Source: Algoriphagus aquimarinus (GTDB lineage Bacteria > Bacteroidota > Bacteroidia > Cytophagales > Cyclobacteriaceae). From it: a stretch of 64,000 nt of DNA. The notes under the pieces were generated by a model. It searched no databases, was not told where the DNA came from, and was given only the letters and a program-made list of their open reading frames with translations. The position numbers were made by a program, and so were the translations under genes. The stretch covers positions 1-64,000 of the forward strand of contig NZ_VORW01000005.1 of NCBI RefSeq assembly GCF_007997215.1, given 5' to 3'. Of this stretch, positions 8,340 through 17,649 are shown in pieces (the first letter of the stretch is position 1; each line of letters starts with the position of its first letter).

Positions 8340-9077
8340 TTAAAGAACCTTTGCTTCGTTTTTCAAAAGCCTCACTAGCTCCGCTACATTGTCTTTATCC
8401 ACTAATTTCACAGCTCCTTTAGCTGGAGGAAGTTCATACTTGCTCGCTTCAGCTTGAGTTTCCTGAGAAACTGGTTCTACTACAGTCAGCGGCTTAGTTC
8501 TCGCAGACATGATTCCACGCATATTTGGAATTTTCCATTCTGCAATCGGCTCCTGGCATCCAGCAATCAGCGGAAGACTTGCTTCTAGCATTTCCTTGCC
8601 ACCTTCGATTTCTCTAGACATTTTCACAGAAGATCCATCTACATCTAGTTTCATCACTGGAGAAAATGAAGGAATTCCCAACAACTCTCCTACCATGCCA
8701 TGAACCATTCCGCCATTGAAATCAATAGATTCTCTACCCATCAAAATCAAATCATAAGCTCCTTCTTTGGCGTAATGTGCAATCTGCTGCGAAACGAAAT
8801 AAGAATCCTTCGGTGCAGAATTCACTCGGATAGCCTCATCAGCTCCAATTGCCAAAGCTTTTCTTAAGGTCGGATCAGAATCCGCTTCTCCTACATTCAA
8901 AACAGTTAACTTTCCACTCGCTTGATCTCTCAATTCAACAGCACGAGCCAAGGCATAATCATCGTAAGGACCAATAATATATTGAACTCCAGTAGAATCA
9001 AACTTGGTATTGTCGGCTGTAAACTGAATCTTGGAGGTAGTATCGGGTACGTGGGTGATACAAACAAGAATCTTCAT
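8340..9077 (-). CDS. etfB: Electron transfer flavoprotein beta subunit
   Basis: This is the small ETF subunit (245 residues), which binds AMP and packs against EtfA. The start reads MKILVCITHVPDT. The family features IGPYDDYALARAVELRD (residues 36-52) and the signature-like stretch with LMGRESIDFNGGMVHGMVGELLG near residues 112-134 are present. It is the first gene of the etfB-etfA-nuclease operon, divergent from a small TPR gene 74 bp away, so the promoters of both lie in that short gap. Confidence 0.95.
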   Translation of the reverse strand: MKILVCITHVPDTTSKIQFTADNTKFDSTGVQYIIGPYDDYALARAVELRDQASGKLTVLNVGEADSDPTLRKALAIGADEAIRVNSAPKDSYFVSQQIAHYAKEGAYDLILMGRESIDFNGGMVHGMVGELLGIPSFSPVMKLDVDGSSVKMSREIEGGKEMLEASLPLIAGCQEPIAEWKIPNMRGIMSARTKPLTVVEPVSQETQAEASKYELPPAKGAVKLVDKDNVAELVRLLKNEAKVL

Positions 9078-9151
9078 TGGTTTAGAATTAGATTAGGTTA
9101 GATTTATTTATCGTGAAAATAACAGTAAGCACTTAATTAAAAAAACTATTG

Positions 9152-9484
9152 ATGAGCAATCTGGACAGGATACAGGTACTAAGACAATTTACCGAAGAAG
9201 AACCAGGAAACCCTTTCAACTGGTATGCCTTGGCTATAGAGTTCCGAGAAACGGATCAAGAAGAGGCATATACACTCTTTGCAAAGTTACTGGCTGAACA
9301 TCCATCTTACTTGGCTACCTACTTTCCAGCCGCTCATTTATACGCAGAAATGGGGGAAATAGAGCAATCCAAGGTGATTTTTGAAAATGGTATAGCTCTG
9401 GCTCGTACCGAAAAGAATTCCAAAGCTCTGCAGGAATTACAAAATGCTTATCAGAATTTTCTCTTTGAAAATGACTTGGATTGA
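9152..9484 (+). CDS. Small TPR-repeat protein
   Basis: The protein has 110 residues starting at the ATG at 9152; a TTG one codon upstream is also in frame. It shows about two tetratricopeptide-like repeats: NPFNWYALAIEFRETDQEEAYTLF and SYLATYFPAAHLYAEMGEIEQSKVIFENGI. There is no signal peptide, so a cytosolic protein-protein interaction role is likely. No partner is evident; the divergent etf operon is 74 bp away. Confidence 0.75.
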   Translation: MSNLDRIQVLRQFTEEEPGNPFNWYALAIEFRETDQEEAYTLFAKLLAEHPSYLATYFPAAHLYAEMGEIEQSKVIFENGIALARTEKNSKALQELQNAYQNFLFENDLD

Positions 9485-9596
9485 GACTACTCAATTCTGC
9501 TAAAAAGTACTAAAATCATCTAAATAGTAAGCAATACTTAAATTGTTATTCTTAGTTTTATATGACCTATATCAAATAATTTAATCCCATTTCCCA

Positions 9597-10082
9597 ATGA
9601 TCACCCAAATAGAAATGTTGGCTCATTTTCTTCCTCTTCTGGAAACTAGCGGCAAACGCTATAAAAAGAAATCTATGGTGCGCGCCAAAAAAGCACAAGC
9701 GGGACTAGTGGTAGTGACAAAGACTTCTGATGGAGATGAGACGAAAAATACTGCCGAGACAGGAGATTGGTTGGTCGAAAATCAGACAAGCACAAATGAA
9801 CTCTATCTAGTGAAAGCAGAAACTTTCAAGAAGAAATATTCATTAGTCCAATCACTGGAGCAAGGCTGGGGTTGCTATCAACCAAAGGGTGAAATTTCCG
9901 GTCTTATAGTTGGTAAAGATCATTTAGAAGCTTTTGGAGCAACAAGCGTTATGGAGTTTCAGGCTCCTTGGAAGGATACTATGATCGTCAAGCCCGGCGA
10001 TATGCTGGTCGTTCCTCCGGAAAAGGATGAAATCTATCGAATTGCAATAAAAGAGTTTGGCGAAACTTACGTGGAGATTTAA
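9597..10082 (+). CDS. Conserved hypothetical, PGDYG-like protein
   Basis: This is a soluble 161-residue protein. It shows MVRAKKAQAG near 27-36, TGDWLVEN near 55-62 and a basic stretch FKKKYSLV near 77-84, an arrangement recalling small PGDYG-like proteins in which a substrate-like segment is followed by a gating loop. It ends with a KPGDMLVVP motif. No catalytic residues can be named. It converges with the dehydrogenase gene, with only 6 bp between stops. Confidence 0.55.
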   Translation: MITQIEMLAHFLPLLETSGKRYKKKSMVRAKKAQAGLVVVTKTSDGDETKNTAETGDWLVENQTSTNELYLVKAETFKKKYSLVQSLEQGWGCYQPKGEISGLIVGKDHLEAFGATSVMEFQAPWKDTMIVKPGDMLVVPPEKDEIYRIAIKEFGETYVEI

Positions 10083-10088
10083 ACCAGA

Positions 10089-11087
10089 TTAAGGAACCAA
10101 CACAATTTTGCCAGTCTGCTTGCCATCACGCATTCTATCAAAGGCCATTTCAGCCTGATCAAATTTGAAAACCTGATCTATAATAGGCTGTATTTTCTTT
10201 TCACAGACAAGAGCAACCATATTCTTAAAGTCCAGATCAGAACCCATCGTGGTACCCATGATTTTCAACTGATTCCAGAATATTTTTCTCGCTTCTATTT
10301 TACTAGGGTTTCCAAGTGTCGCCCCGTAGCAAACAATTTTCCCTCCAGGTTTTGCTACTTGAATCAGATGGTTTAAGGTATCACCCACTGCACCATCTAT
10401 GATCAAATCAAAACCGTTTGTATCGTCTACAGCTTTTGTTATCCAGTTATGATCTAGATAGTTAAAGGTATTTGACACACCCATAGCTTTAGCACGTGCC
10501 AACTTCTCTGGGCTACTGCTACTTGTGGATACATTGGCACCAAGAGCCATTCCAAATTGCACAGCAAATTGGGCTACTCCACCGCCAAATCCAGTAACTA
10601 AGAGATTTTCTCCTTCCTGAATATCGCCCTGATAAGTAAGTGCCCGAAATGCTGTCAAACCAGCTAGAGGCAATGCTCCAGCCTCTTCCCAGCTCATATG
10701 AGTAGGCTTATCGTGAAGTCTATCCACTGGAACAATGACAGATTCCGCTAAAGTGCCATTTCTTGGCATTCCTAGAATCTCAAAAGAAGCACTTTGCACT
10801 TTTTGGTTTTCACCCCAGTTCAGTGCTGGGTTGATAATCACTTCTTTTTGTAGCCAATCATAAGCAACGCCCTCTCCTATTTCCGTGACAATACCTGCTC
10901 CGTCAGAACCCAGAACTACACCGTTTTGAATATTTGGATACAGACCTTTTCTACACCATTCATCACGGTGATTTAAAGCCGCAGCTTTGATCAATACTCT
11001 TACTTCGCCTGGAAGAAGAGTTCGAGTCTGTACTTCAGTCAAAAGTAATTTCGACTCCTCTCTACTATCTAATGTGATTGCTCTCAT
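10089..11087 (-). CDS. MDR-family alcohol dehydrogenase / quinone oxidoreductase
   Basis: This is a medium-chain NAD(P)H-dependent oxidoreductase of 332 residues. The N-terminal GroES-like domain shows ALNHRDEWCRKG and VLGSDGAGIV. The Rossmann domain carries GFGGGVAQFAVQFG near 166-179 as the dinucleotide loop. The usual structural-zinc cysteine cluster is not evident, so a zinc-free or catalytic-zinc-only enzyme is likely. Substrate is unknown. The stop of the upstream dnaB on the same strand is 9 bp away, so co-transcription is possible. Confidence 0.8.
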   Translation of the reverse strand: MRAITLDSREESKLLLTEVQTRTLLPGEVRVLIKAAALNHRDEWCRKGLYPNIQNGVVLGSDGAGIVTEIGEGVAYDWLQKEVIINPALNWGENQKVQSASFEILGMPRNGTLAESVIVPVDRLHDKPTHMSWEEAGALPLAGLTAFRALTYQGDIQEGENLLVTGFGGGVAQFAVQFGMALGANVSTSSSSPEKLARAKAMGVSNTFNYLDHNWITKAVDDTNGFDLIIDGAVGDTLNHLIQVAKPGGKIVCYGATLGNPSKIEARKIFWNQLKIMGTTMGSDLDFKNMVALVCEKKIQPIIDQVFKFDQAEMAFDRMRDGKQTGKIVLVP

Positions 11088-11096
11088 TTCTAAAAT

Positions 11097-12677
11097 TTAA
11101 AAAGCGTCTTCTGAATTATTTCTATTCAATAAATCATCTCCATCATCGCTGTTGGCTTTACTCTGTAGCTTGATCGTATTACCCGAATCAAACTCAGATA
11201 CTCCGCTAGATTGGGCAGCGAATGTTGGTCGGTAAACAGCATTTCCACCTTGTGGATCTTGCATATTGCCAAAGCCATCCAAATCCTGAAACTTAGTATA
11301 TCTACCGATGAAGCGGAGCTTCACATTATCCAATGATCCATTTCTATGCTTGGCGATGATCACTTCACCCACTCCTTGAGTAGAATTGCCATCTTCATCT
11401 TCCGTGATTCCATAATATTCAGGACGGTAAAGGAACATTACCATATCGGCATCCTGCTCGATGGCTCCTGATTCCCTCAAATCCGAAAGCTGTGGTCGCT
11501 TATCTCCTCCTCTGGTCTCTACTGCTCGGGAAAGCTGCGAAAGTGCAATTACCGGCACCTCCAGTTCCTTTGCGATTTTCTTCAGCGCTCGGGAAATACT
11601 CGCAATTTCCTGCTCTCGGTTTCCTCCTCCTCCATTTTTGGAGTCACCAGACATCAGCTGCAAGTAATCAATTACGATCATCTGAATATCGTGCTGCGCC
11701 TTAAGTTTTCTACATTTTGCCCGAAGCTCCAGGATAGAAAGTGCAGGTGTGTCATCTACGAATAGTGGTGCTTTTGAGAGTTTGGCAGTCTTGTGAACCA
11801 GCTGTGCCCACTCATGCTCCGCAAGAGTACCTTTCTTGATTTTCTCAGAATCCAGTTCTGCTTCCGAGGAAATCAGACGATTGACCAACTGAATTGAGGA
11901 CATCTCCAAAGAGAAAATGGCTACTGGACGATTGTGATCAACTGCCGCATTTCTTAATACAGAAAGTACGAAAGCTGTTTTCCCCATTGCAGGACGTGCT
12001 GCAATGATGACCAAATCTGATTTTTGCCAACCTGCCGTCACACGATCCAAGGCTGTCAATCCAGAAGGAACACCAGTCAGTCCATCTTTTTGGCCCTTTC
12101 TAGCTTCCAGTTCAATGATCGCCTCCCGCATGATGGACTTCATGTCAGAGTAATTTTTTCGGATATTCTTTTCAGATATCTCAAAAAGGTTCTGCTCCAT
12201 TTTATCCAACAACTCGAATACGTCTGTCGTCTCCTCGTAAGCATCTCTCTGAATGTCTGAAGCAATTCTAATCATCTCACGCTTGATGGATTGCTCAGTA
12301 ATAATCCGCGCATGATATTCAATATTGGCAGCTGAAGCTACTTTAGAAGTAAGTTCAGTAACATTAAACGCGCCGCCAGCAATCTCCAAAGTTCCGCTTT
12401 TGCGTAGCTGCGAAGTCACCGTTAGCAAATCTATCGGTTGACTTTCAGTAAAAAGATCAAGGATAGCCTGAAAAATCACTTGATGCGAATCCTTATAAAA
12501 GCTTTCAACCTTCAGAATGTCGATCACATTCGTCAGCGCATCCTTCTCCAGCATCAATGCACCAAGCACAGCTTCCTCAAGATCAATAGCTTGAGGCGGT
12601 ACTTTACCTAGCATATTAGTGTTTTGGTGAGTTGGCTTATTACGGGTGATACGGGGATTGTTACTTTTTTCGGACAT
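11097..12677 (-). CDS. dnaB: Replicative DNA helicase
   Basis: DnaB (526 residues from the ATG at 12677) unwinds DNA ahead of the replisome as a hexamer. The N-terminal domain (about 28-130) is complete with EEAVLGALML. The RecA-like C-terminal domain has Walker A ARPAMGKT at 227-234 and Walker B MIVIDYLQL at 333-341. It ends with the DLRESGAIEQDADMV and KHRNG motifs plus a Ser/Asn/Asp-rich tail. No intein is present. A longer ORF from a TTG at 12704 exists, but the ATG start (MSEKSNN) is preferred. A TACATTTG -10-like box lies only 4 nt upstream of this ATG; it has no matching TTG, so its role is uncertain. Confidence 0.95.
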   Translation of the reverse strand: MSEKSNNPRITRNKPTHQNTNMLGKVPPQAIDLEEAVLGALMLEKDALTNVIDILKVESFYKDSHQVIFQAILDLFTESQPIDLLTVTSQLRKSGTLEIAGGAFNVTELTSKVASAANIEYHARIITEQSIKREMIRIASDIQRDAYEETTDVFELLDKMEQNLFEISEKNIRKNYSDMKSIMREAIIELEARKGQKDGLTGVPSGLTALDRVTAGWQKSDLVIIAARPAMGKTAFVLSVLRNAAVDHNRPVAIFSLEMSSIQLVNRLISSEAELDSEKIKKGTLAEHEWAQLVHKTAKLSKAPLFVDDTPALSILELRAKCRKLKAQHDIQMIVIDYLQLMSGDSKNGGGGNREQEIASISRALKKIAKELEVPVIALSQLSRAVETRGGDKRPQLSDLRESGAIEQDADMVMFLYRPEYYGITEDEDGNSTQGVGEVIIAKHRNGSLDNVKLRFIGRYTKFQDLDGFGNMQDPQGGNAVYRPTFAAQSSGVSEFDSGNTIKLQSKANSDDGDDLLNRNNSEDAF

Positions 12678-12775
12678 AGAACAAATGTATTGTGAAAAAG
12701 GCAAGAGTTTTAAACAACTTTTGCCAAAGTTATCAACAGTGAGAAGGACTCAATAATCAAGCCCTAAAAGCAAAA

Positions 12776-13459
12776 CTATTTATAATAAACACCATTCCTG
12801 TACCCACGGAACATGCTGCAAAGCATAGCCCAGGAAAAGTGCCACAGCATCTCAGAAAGCGGGATATTAAGTATTTTGAAGCCCAAAATAGGCTTGTCCA
12901 ACATACCATATTGATCCCAAAAATGAGGAAAGAGTAGGTTGAAATTGATGTAATAAATAACCAATGAAATCGCCAGTGTAGCGAAAGCTGAGATAATAGA
13001 TAGCCCAATTAAATCAGGTCTTTGTATCCAGATATAAACAGATAACAAGAAGAATGTCAGGAAGGTAACGTAGCCCGAATGAAAGCCAAGTACAACACTA
13101 AAAAAGGTCAAACTTCCACATCCAAGCAGGAATATGAAGAAGAAATCGCGATTTTTGGCAACCATGTGTTTGTCAAAATCAATCTCTTTTTTGGAAAAAG
13201 AAGAATGGATATATCCTCCAACACCAAATAAAGCAAAGCCAATGATATAATCTTCTATTCCTACAATCCCTTCACCGAATAGAGTTGGCGGGCGCCAATA
13301 ATCTCGGAAATACCAGAACTCTGCCACCATCCCCATTATTCCGCCCACAGCGCCTACTTTTATCATTCCACTTTTCCAGGGATTTTTGATAAAAATCACA
13401 GTCCAAGCAATCATGTACATCAATGCTAAACTGAGGTAAGCGTATTTATCTGGAATCAT
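12776..13459 (-). CDS. Multi-pass membrane protein, weakly lycopene-cyclase-domain-like
   Basis: This is an integral membrane protein of about 227 residues from the ATG at 13459; a GTG at 13498 would add 13. It has six to seven hydrophobic segments. The polar motifs GIEDYIIGF (near residue 68) and PLSEMLWHFSWAM (near 202) recall the acidic membrane motifs of lycopene cyclase CarR/CrtY-type domains. No carotenoid genes are nearby and the match is from memory, so the function is open. Confidence 0.5.
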   Translation of the reverse strand: MIPDKYAYLSLALMYMIAWTVIFIKNPWKSGMIKVGAVGGIMGMVAEFWYFRDYWRPPTLFGEGIVGIEDYIIGFALFGVGGYIHSSFSKKEIDFDKHMVAKNRDFFFIFLLGCGSLTFFSVVLGFHSGYVTFLTFFLLSVYIWIQRPDLIGLSIISAFATLAISLVIYYINFNLLFPHFWDQYGMLDKPILGFKILNIPLSEMLWHFSWAMLCSMFRGYRNGVYYK

Positions 13460-13556
13460 TCTTTTGGCTTTGGCTCGAAAATAGGCAAATTGTACCACTC
13501 AGAAAAAATGTTTTGATTTAGAATTGCTAGTCTCCTGAGCACCCGATTATTATTTT

Positions 13557-13564
13557 TAAGTTTG
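13557..13564 (+). promoter_or_regulatory. Candidate -7 box for mpl
   Basis: TAAGTTTG fits the Bacteroidota -7 consensus TAnnTTTG exactly and lies 30 bp upstream of the mpl ATG at 13595. No TTG at the expected -33 distance was found, so this is tentative. Confidence 0.4.
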
Positions 13565-13594
13565 AATCAGAATTCCAACTCATTATTTAGCTCA

Positions 13595-14950
13595 ATGAAT
13601 AACTATCATTTTATAGCCATCGGTGGAGCCGTGATGCACAACCTAGCTTTGGCCCTAGTAGAAAAAGGCTATCAGGTAACCGGTTCTGACGATGAAATCT
13701 ATGAACCATCTAGAACAAGACTAGAAAAAGCCGGAATATTACCTGCTGAATATGGATGGTTTCCAGATAAAATCACATCCGAACTGGATGGTATTATCCT
13801 TGGCATGCATGCTAGAATAGATAACCCAGAGCTTGTCAAGGCACAGGAATTAGGCATTCCCGTTTATTCATTCCCTGAATTCATCTTCAATCAGAGCCAG
13901 AATAAGAAACGAGTGATCGTAGCTGGTTCTCACGGAAAGACATCTATCACATCCGTGATTTTACATGTGTTGAAAGATCAGAATGTAGATTTTGACTACT
14001 TAGTAGGCGCCCAGATCGAAGGATTTAACTTGATGGTCAAACTCTCAGATGCTCCTGTGATCATCATTGAGGGAGACGAATACCTCACTTCTCCCCTAGA
14101 TAGAACTCCAAAATTCTTCCATTACAAGCATGACATTGCTTTAGTAAGTGGAATAGCTTGGGATCATTACAATGTGTTTCCAGACTTTGACGAATACAAA
14201 GAGCAGTTTAGCAAATTGATGGATCTGACTCCGGAGTCAGGTGAATTGATTTATTGCGAAGCTGATCCACTTGTGAAAGATGCGGCAGAAAAAAGTGAGA
14301 TTTCAGCAAAGAAAACTGCATACAAAGCTCATCCTGCAATTATTCTTGAAGGTAAAACTTTCCTTGAAACAGAAGACGGCTTAGTTCCTATTTACATTTT
14401 TGGAGAGCATAACCTGCAAAATCTGCAAGGTGCTCTAGATATATGCCTTGCGCTAGGCTTGACCAAAGAGCAGTTTTACAAAAGCATACAAACTTTCAAA
14501 GGCGCAGCGAAAAGACAAGAGCTTTTGGTTCAAACTGATAACTCCAGCCTCTTCCGAGATTTCGCGCATGCTCCTTCCAAATTGAAAGCAACAGTTTCCG
14601 CCGTGAAAACCCAATTCCCTAACAGAAAGCTAATTGCTGTACAAGAACTGCACACGTACTCCTCATTGAATAAGGAGTTTTTGCCTAACTACGCTAACTC
14701 CATGGAAGCTGCTGACTTAGCAATTATTTACCTTGATCCGCATGCTGTAGCCTTGAAAAAGCTAGAACTAATGGATGAAGAGACGTTGAGAAATGGCTTT
14801 CAAAGACCTGATTTAAAATTATTTACAAATAGCATAGAGCTGAAGGAATTCCTTTTGGCTCAAGATTATACAAATTCCAACCTACTTTTGATGAGTTCAG
14901 GATCCTATGACAAGATGGATCTAGAGCCGATTAAAGCTAAATTCAAATAA
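13595..14950 (+). CDS. mpl: Mur ligase, Mpl-type (murein tripeptide ligase)
   Basis: This Mur-family ATP-dependent ligase (451 residues from the ATG at 13595) should join recycled L-Ala-D-Glu-meso-DAP tripeptide to UDP-MurNAc. The N-terminal motif HFIAIGGAVMHNLALAL (residues 5-21) is characteristic of Mpl, and the ATP loop AGSHGKTS is at 110-117. The acidic EGDEY and the C-terminal RDFAHAPSKLKATV region, which in Mur ligases positions the amino acid substrate, are present. It is followed 2 bp later by a DnaQ-like exonuclease gene on the same strand. Confidence 0.88.
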   Translation: MNNYHFIAIGGAVMHNLALALVEKGYQVTGSDDEIYEPSRTRLEKAGILPAEYGWFPDKITSELDGIILGMHARIDNPELVKAQELGIPVYSFPEFIFNQSQNKKRVIVAGSHGKTSITSVILHVLKDQNVDFDYLVGAQIEGFNLMVKLSDAPVIIIEGDEYLTSPLDRTPKFFHYKHDIALVSGIAWDHYNVFPDFDEYKEQFSKLMDLTPESGELIYCEADPLVKDAAEKSEISAKKTAYKAHPAIILEGKTFLETEDGLVPIYIFGEHNLQNLQGALDICLALGLTKEQFYKSIQTFKGAAKRQELLVQTDNSSLFRDFAHAPSKLKATVSAVKTQFPNRKLIAVQELHTYSSLNKEFLPNYANSMEAADLAIIYLDPHAVALKKLELMDEETLRNGFQRPDLKLFTNSIELKEFLLAQDYTNSNLLLMSSGSYDKMDLEPIKAKFK

Positions 14951-14952
14951 CC

Positions 14953-15756
14953 ATGCAGTTAAACCTGAAGAATTCCGTTTCATTTTTTGATCTGGAAGCA
15001 ACCGGAATCAATATCTCCACCGATAGAATTGTGGAGATTTCTATAGTAAAAGTAATGCCAGATGGCGGGCAAGAAATATTCACTAGAAAAATCAATCCTA
15101 CTATACCGATTCCGTTGGAATCTTCTCTTATCCATGGCATTTATGACAAGGATGTGAAAGAAGAGAAGACTTTTAAAGAACTGGCCAGAGAGATATACCA
15201 GTTTATCGGTCAGTCAGATTTGGCTGGATTTAATGTCTTGAAGTATGACATTCCACTATTGGTAGAAGAGTTTCTTAGAGCAGGAATCGAGTTTGATCTG
15301 GACAAGAGAAACTTACTGGATGCTCAGAAGATCTTTTTCATGATGGAAAAGAGGAACCTAACTTCTGCCTATAAATTCTACTGCGGTCAAAAATTAGAAA
15401 ATGCACACAGTGCTGAAGCGGACACACTGGCTACTTTGGATGTATTCAAAGCGCAGATAGAACGCTACCTCGGTGAGGAAATGGAAGATCTTCAGGGAAA
15501 TAAAATGGGGATCATCGAAAATGACATGAAGAAACTGCACGATCTACTGAATGAAAAAATGGTAGATCTAGCTGGAAGGTTTGTATTCAACAACGAGGGT
15601 GTTGAGGTATTTAACTTTGGAAAGCAAAAAGGCACGCCGGTCACTCAGGTGCTGAAAGATGAGCCAGGCTATTACGACTGGATGATGCGGGGCGATTTCC
15701 CGCTAGACACCAAACGAAAACTGACACAGATCAAACTGAGAGGATTTAATCAGTAA
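14953..15756 (+). CDS. DEDDh 3'-5' exonuclease (DnaQ-like) with C-terminal accessory domain
   Basis: This is a DNA polymerase III epsilon-like exonuclease of 267 residues. ExoI is FDLEATG with Asp13 and Glu15, ExoII is the GFNVLKYD stretch ending at Asp99, and ExoIII is HSAEAD with His152 and Asp157, giving a complete DEDDh site. Residues about 205-265 form a second small domain (FNFGKQKGTPV...YYDWMMRGDFP...LTQIKLR) of the DUF3820/ExoX-C kind, so it is a stand-alone repair-type nuclease rather than a core proofreading subunit. It follows mpl by 2 bp. Confidence 0.88.
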   Translation: MQLNLKNSVSFFDLEATGINISTDRIVEISIVKVMPDGGQEIFTRKINPTIPIPLESSLIHGIYDKDVKEEKTFKELAREIYQFIGQSDLAGFNVLKYDIPLLVEEFLRAGIEFDLDKRNLLDAQKIFFMMEKRNLTSAYKFYCGQKLENAHSAEADTLATLDVFKAQIERYLGEEMEDLQGNKMGIIENDMKKLHDLLNEKMVDLAGRFVFNNEGVEVFNFGKQKGTPVTQVLKDEPGYYDWMMRGDFPLDTKRKLTQIKLRGFNQ

Positions 15757-15758
15757 CG

Positions 15759-15788
15759 AAAAACCCGGCTTAATTAAGTCGGGTTTTT
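15759..15788. terminator. Bidirectional terminator
   Basis: AAAAACCCGG-CTTAATTAAG-TCGGGTTTTT forms a stem of about 11 bp with A and T runs on both sides. It sits between convergent genes: the DnaQ-like exonuclease on plus and the small lipoprotein on minus. Confidence 0.85.
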
Positions 15789-15792
15789 CTAT

Positions 15793-16158
15793 TTAGTATT
15801 TATAGTAGATCGTTTTCAGTTTGGTAGATAGATTTATAAACTCATTGTACGTCAACCCTAAATCCCCCAATGCCAGATCTCCATTGCAATTATAAATTTG
15901 AGGAGGACTTGCGCTCAAATTATCCTGAAGCATGATATATACCGAGGAATTATATTTCATCAATTCTACCGCATAATAGCCTCCGGGTTGCGCTTCTGCC
16001 TTAGCCACAAATTGATCCAGCCAAAGAAAATCAGCTCTGTTATCATTCTTACAGGCAAAAAGAATTTGATCCAATGAATAATCTATTCTAGGTAATTCCT
16101 CTTCACATCCAGCCAATGCGAAAGTGATCAAACAGGTAAAAACTATTAGTTTTCTCAT
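15793..16158 (-). CDS. Small hypothetical lipoprotein
   Basis: This is an unrecognised lipoprotein of about 121 residues. The ATG at 16158 gives MRKLIVFTCLITFALAGC with the lipid-accepting Cys18; an ATG three codons earlier (16167) is an alternative. The longer ORF to 16254 runs through a terminator hairpin and is rejected. The mature part is acidic and contains two cysteines (FACKND and YNCNGD) that might pair. Confidence 0.65.
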   Translation of the reverse strand: MRKLIVFTCLITFALAGCEEELPRIDYSLDQILFACKNDNRADFLWLDQFVAKAEAQPGGYYAVELMKYNSSVYIMLQDNLSASPPQIYNCNGDLALGDLGLTYNEFINLSTKLKTIYYKY

Positions 16159-16213
16159 TCTTATCATATTAAGAAGATTATTAATCAGGCAATTAAAACT
16201 AAGTTGGTAAGCT

Positions 16214-16246
16214 AAAAAAAAACGGACATATGCCCGTTTTTTTTTT
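16214..16246 (-). terminator. Terminator downstream of the M48 protease gene
   Basis: The minus strand reads A-run, ACGGGCATATGTCCGT, T-run: a short stem with a palindromic CATATG centre and one mismatch, flanked by about 10 T. It lies 21 bp after the M48 stop. Confidence 0.7.
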
Positions 16247-16266
16247 AATATCATAGCCTAATCGAT

Positions 16267-17061
16267 CTATTTCCCTTTATAATAAGTCAGAGCTTCGGGC
16301 ATATTTCTATTCAATTTATCAATTCTAGTCTGTGACGCTGGGTGGGTAGAAAGAAATTCTGGTGGCGCTGCACCATTTTCTTTATCCAGCATTCTTTGCC
16401 AGAAGATAGGCGCTTCACGCGGATCATATCCTGCAATTGCCATGAAGGTTAACCCCATTTCATCTGCTTCTAGCTCATGTTTTCTAGAGAAACTTAGCAT
16501 TCCAAGTTCACTACTTACACCTACAGATTGCAATAAAATAGATTGAGTCAATGTTGGATTTTGACCCATCGCAGATGATAATGCACTTACACCAAGGTTA
16601 GTAATCATACCAGTTGACATCCTTTCTGCAGAATGTGAAGCAACAGCATGTGCAATCTCATGTCCCATTACCACGGCAATTCCAGTTTCAGTCTGTGTAA
16701 GTGGCATAATTCCAGTGTAGAATGCTACTTTTCCACCTGGCATACACCAAGCATTGACGTCATCACTTTGAATTAAATTAAACTCCCAATCAAAGCTATT
16801 TGCTAGGTCTTGATAGCCCTGAGAAATCAAATAACTCTCCACTGCTTTCGCCATGCGATTACCCACTTTGAGAATTTTTTGCCCATCAGCGGTATTCGTC
16901 ACGACCTTATTTTCTTTCAAAACCTTAGCATACTCTTGATCTACCATAGGCTGAATCTCTTCTGCCGGCACTAAAGCCAACTGGCTTCTACCAGTAAGTG
17001 GTACTGTTGCACAGGAATAGAGGATTAATCCAGTACAAAATAAAATTGCTATCTTTTTCAT
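16267..17061 (-). CDS. M48 family metalloprotease lipoprotein
   Basis: This is a zinc protease of 264 residues anchored as a lipoprotein at Cys17 (LILYSC). The zinc motif HEIAH is at 134-138, and the third ligand lies in the EXXAD-type motif HELEADEMG, Glu198. WCMPGGKVAFYTG (105-117) is the typical upstream strand. Length and layout match periplasmic Oma1/LoiP/YcaL-type quality-control proteases. It stands alone with its own terminator. Confidence 0.9.
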   Translation of the reverse strand: MKKIAILFCTGLILYSCATVPLTGRSQLALVPAEEIQPMVDQEYAKVLKENKVVTNTADGQKILKVGNRMAKAVESYLISQGYQDLANSFDWEFNLIQSDDVNAWCMPGGKVAFYTGIMPLTQTETGIAVVMGHEIAHAVASHSAERMSTGMITNLGVSALSSAMGQNPTLTQSILLQSVGVSSELGMLSFSRKHELEADEMGLTFMAIAGYDPREAPIFWQRMLDKENGAAPPEFLSTHPASQTRIDKLNRNMPEALTYYKGK

Positions 17062-17142
17062 GGTGGTTGTTTTTTTATCAACTGATCCAATTTAAATACC
17101 AGAAAGCAATTTTCACTAGCTTAAGATTTCAATTATAGAAAA

Positions 17143-17649
17143 ATGAATACGAAAGAAACCCGAATTGCTTTAAAACCAGAGGCTTTGGCTTATCAGAAAA
17201 AAATGAGTAATCCTCTTTATTTTTGGTTTGGCATGTTGATCAAGCTGCCATCTGCAATTTTCTGGAAGTTTCGAATTAAGGAATTAGATGCTGAAAAATG
17301 TGTGGTGACTATCCCATATAGCTGGAGAACTCAGAATCCTTTTAAATCAATTTACTTTGCTGCGATGGCAGGAGCAGGTGAATTGACTACAGGTGCATTA
17401 TGCCAATTAGCTATAAGTGGCCTCGGGAAATACTCCATGTTGGTAGTTGATTTCAGAGCAGAATATTTCAAAAAAGCCAATCAAAAGATCACATTCACCT
17501 GCGAGCAAGGACAAGAGTTATTTAATCATATTGAATCTTTACAACCAAATGACACTGGAAAGTTGACAATGATATCAAGTGGTAAAAATCCTCAAGGTGA
17601 AGAAGTCGCGAGATTCTATGTGACTTGGTCCTTCAAGAGGAAAGCCTAA
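17143..17649 (+). CDS. DUF4442 hotdog-fold protein
   Basis: This 168-residue protein belongs to the DUF4442/thioesterase-like hotdog group. The N-terminal helix region is followed by KSIYFAAMAGAGELTTGALCQL (residues 67-88), which corresponds to the central hotdog helix, then strands ending in VARFYVTWSFKRK. Acyl-CoA thioesterase-like activity is possible but not shown by a catalytic signature. Its stop codon overlaps the stop of the convergent next gene by 4 bp. Confidence 0.7.
   Translation: MNTKETRIALKPEALAYQKKMSNPLYFWFGMLIKLPSAIFWKFRIKELDAEKCVVTIPYSWRTQNPFKSIYFAAMAGAGELTTGALCQLAISGLGKYSMLVVDFRAEYFKKANQKITFTCEQGQELFNHIESLQPNDTGKLTMISSGKNPQGEEVARFYVTWSFKRKA

Noticed and set aside
17609..17630. 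GCGAGATTCTATGTGAC resembling the end of the 60-bp element
   Set aside because: It lies within the DUF4442 coding frame, has no GAAATCGAGC partner about 50 bp upstream, and so is probably chance.
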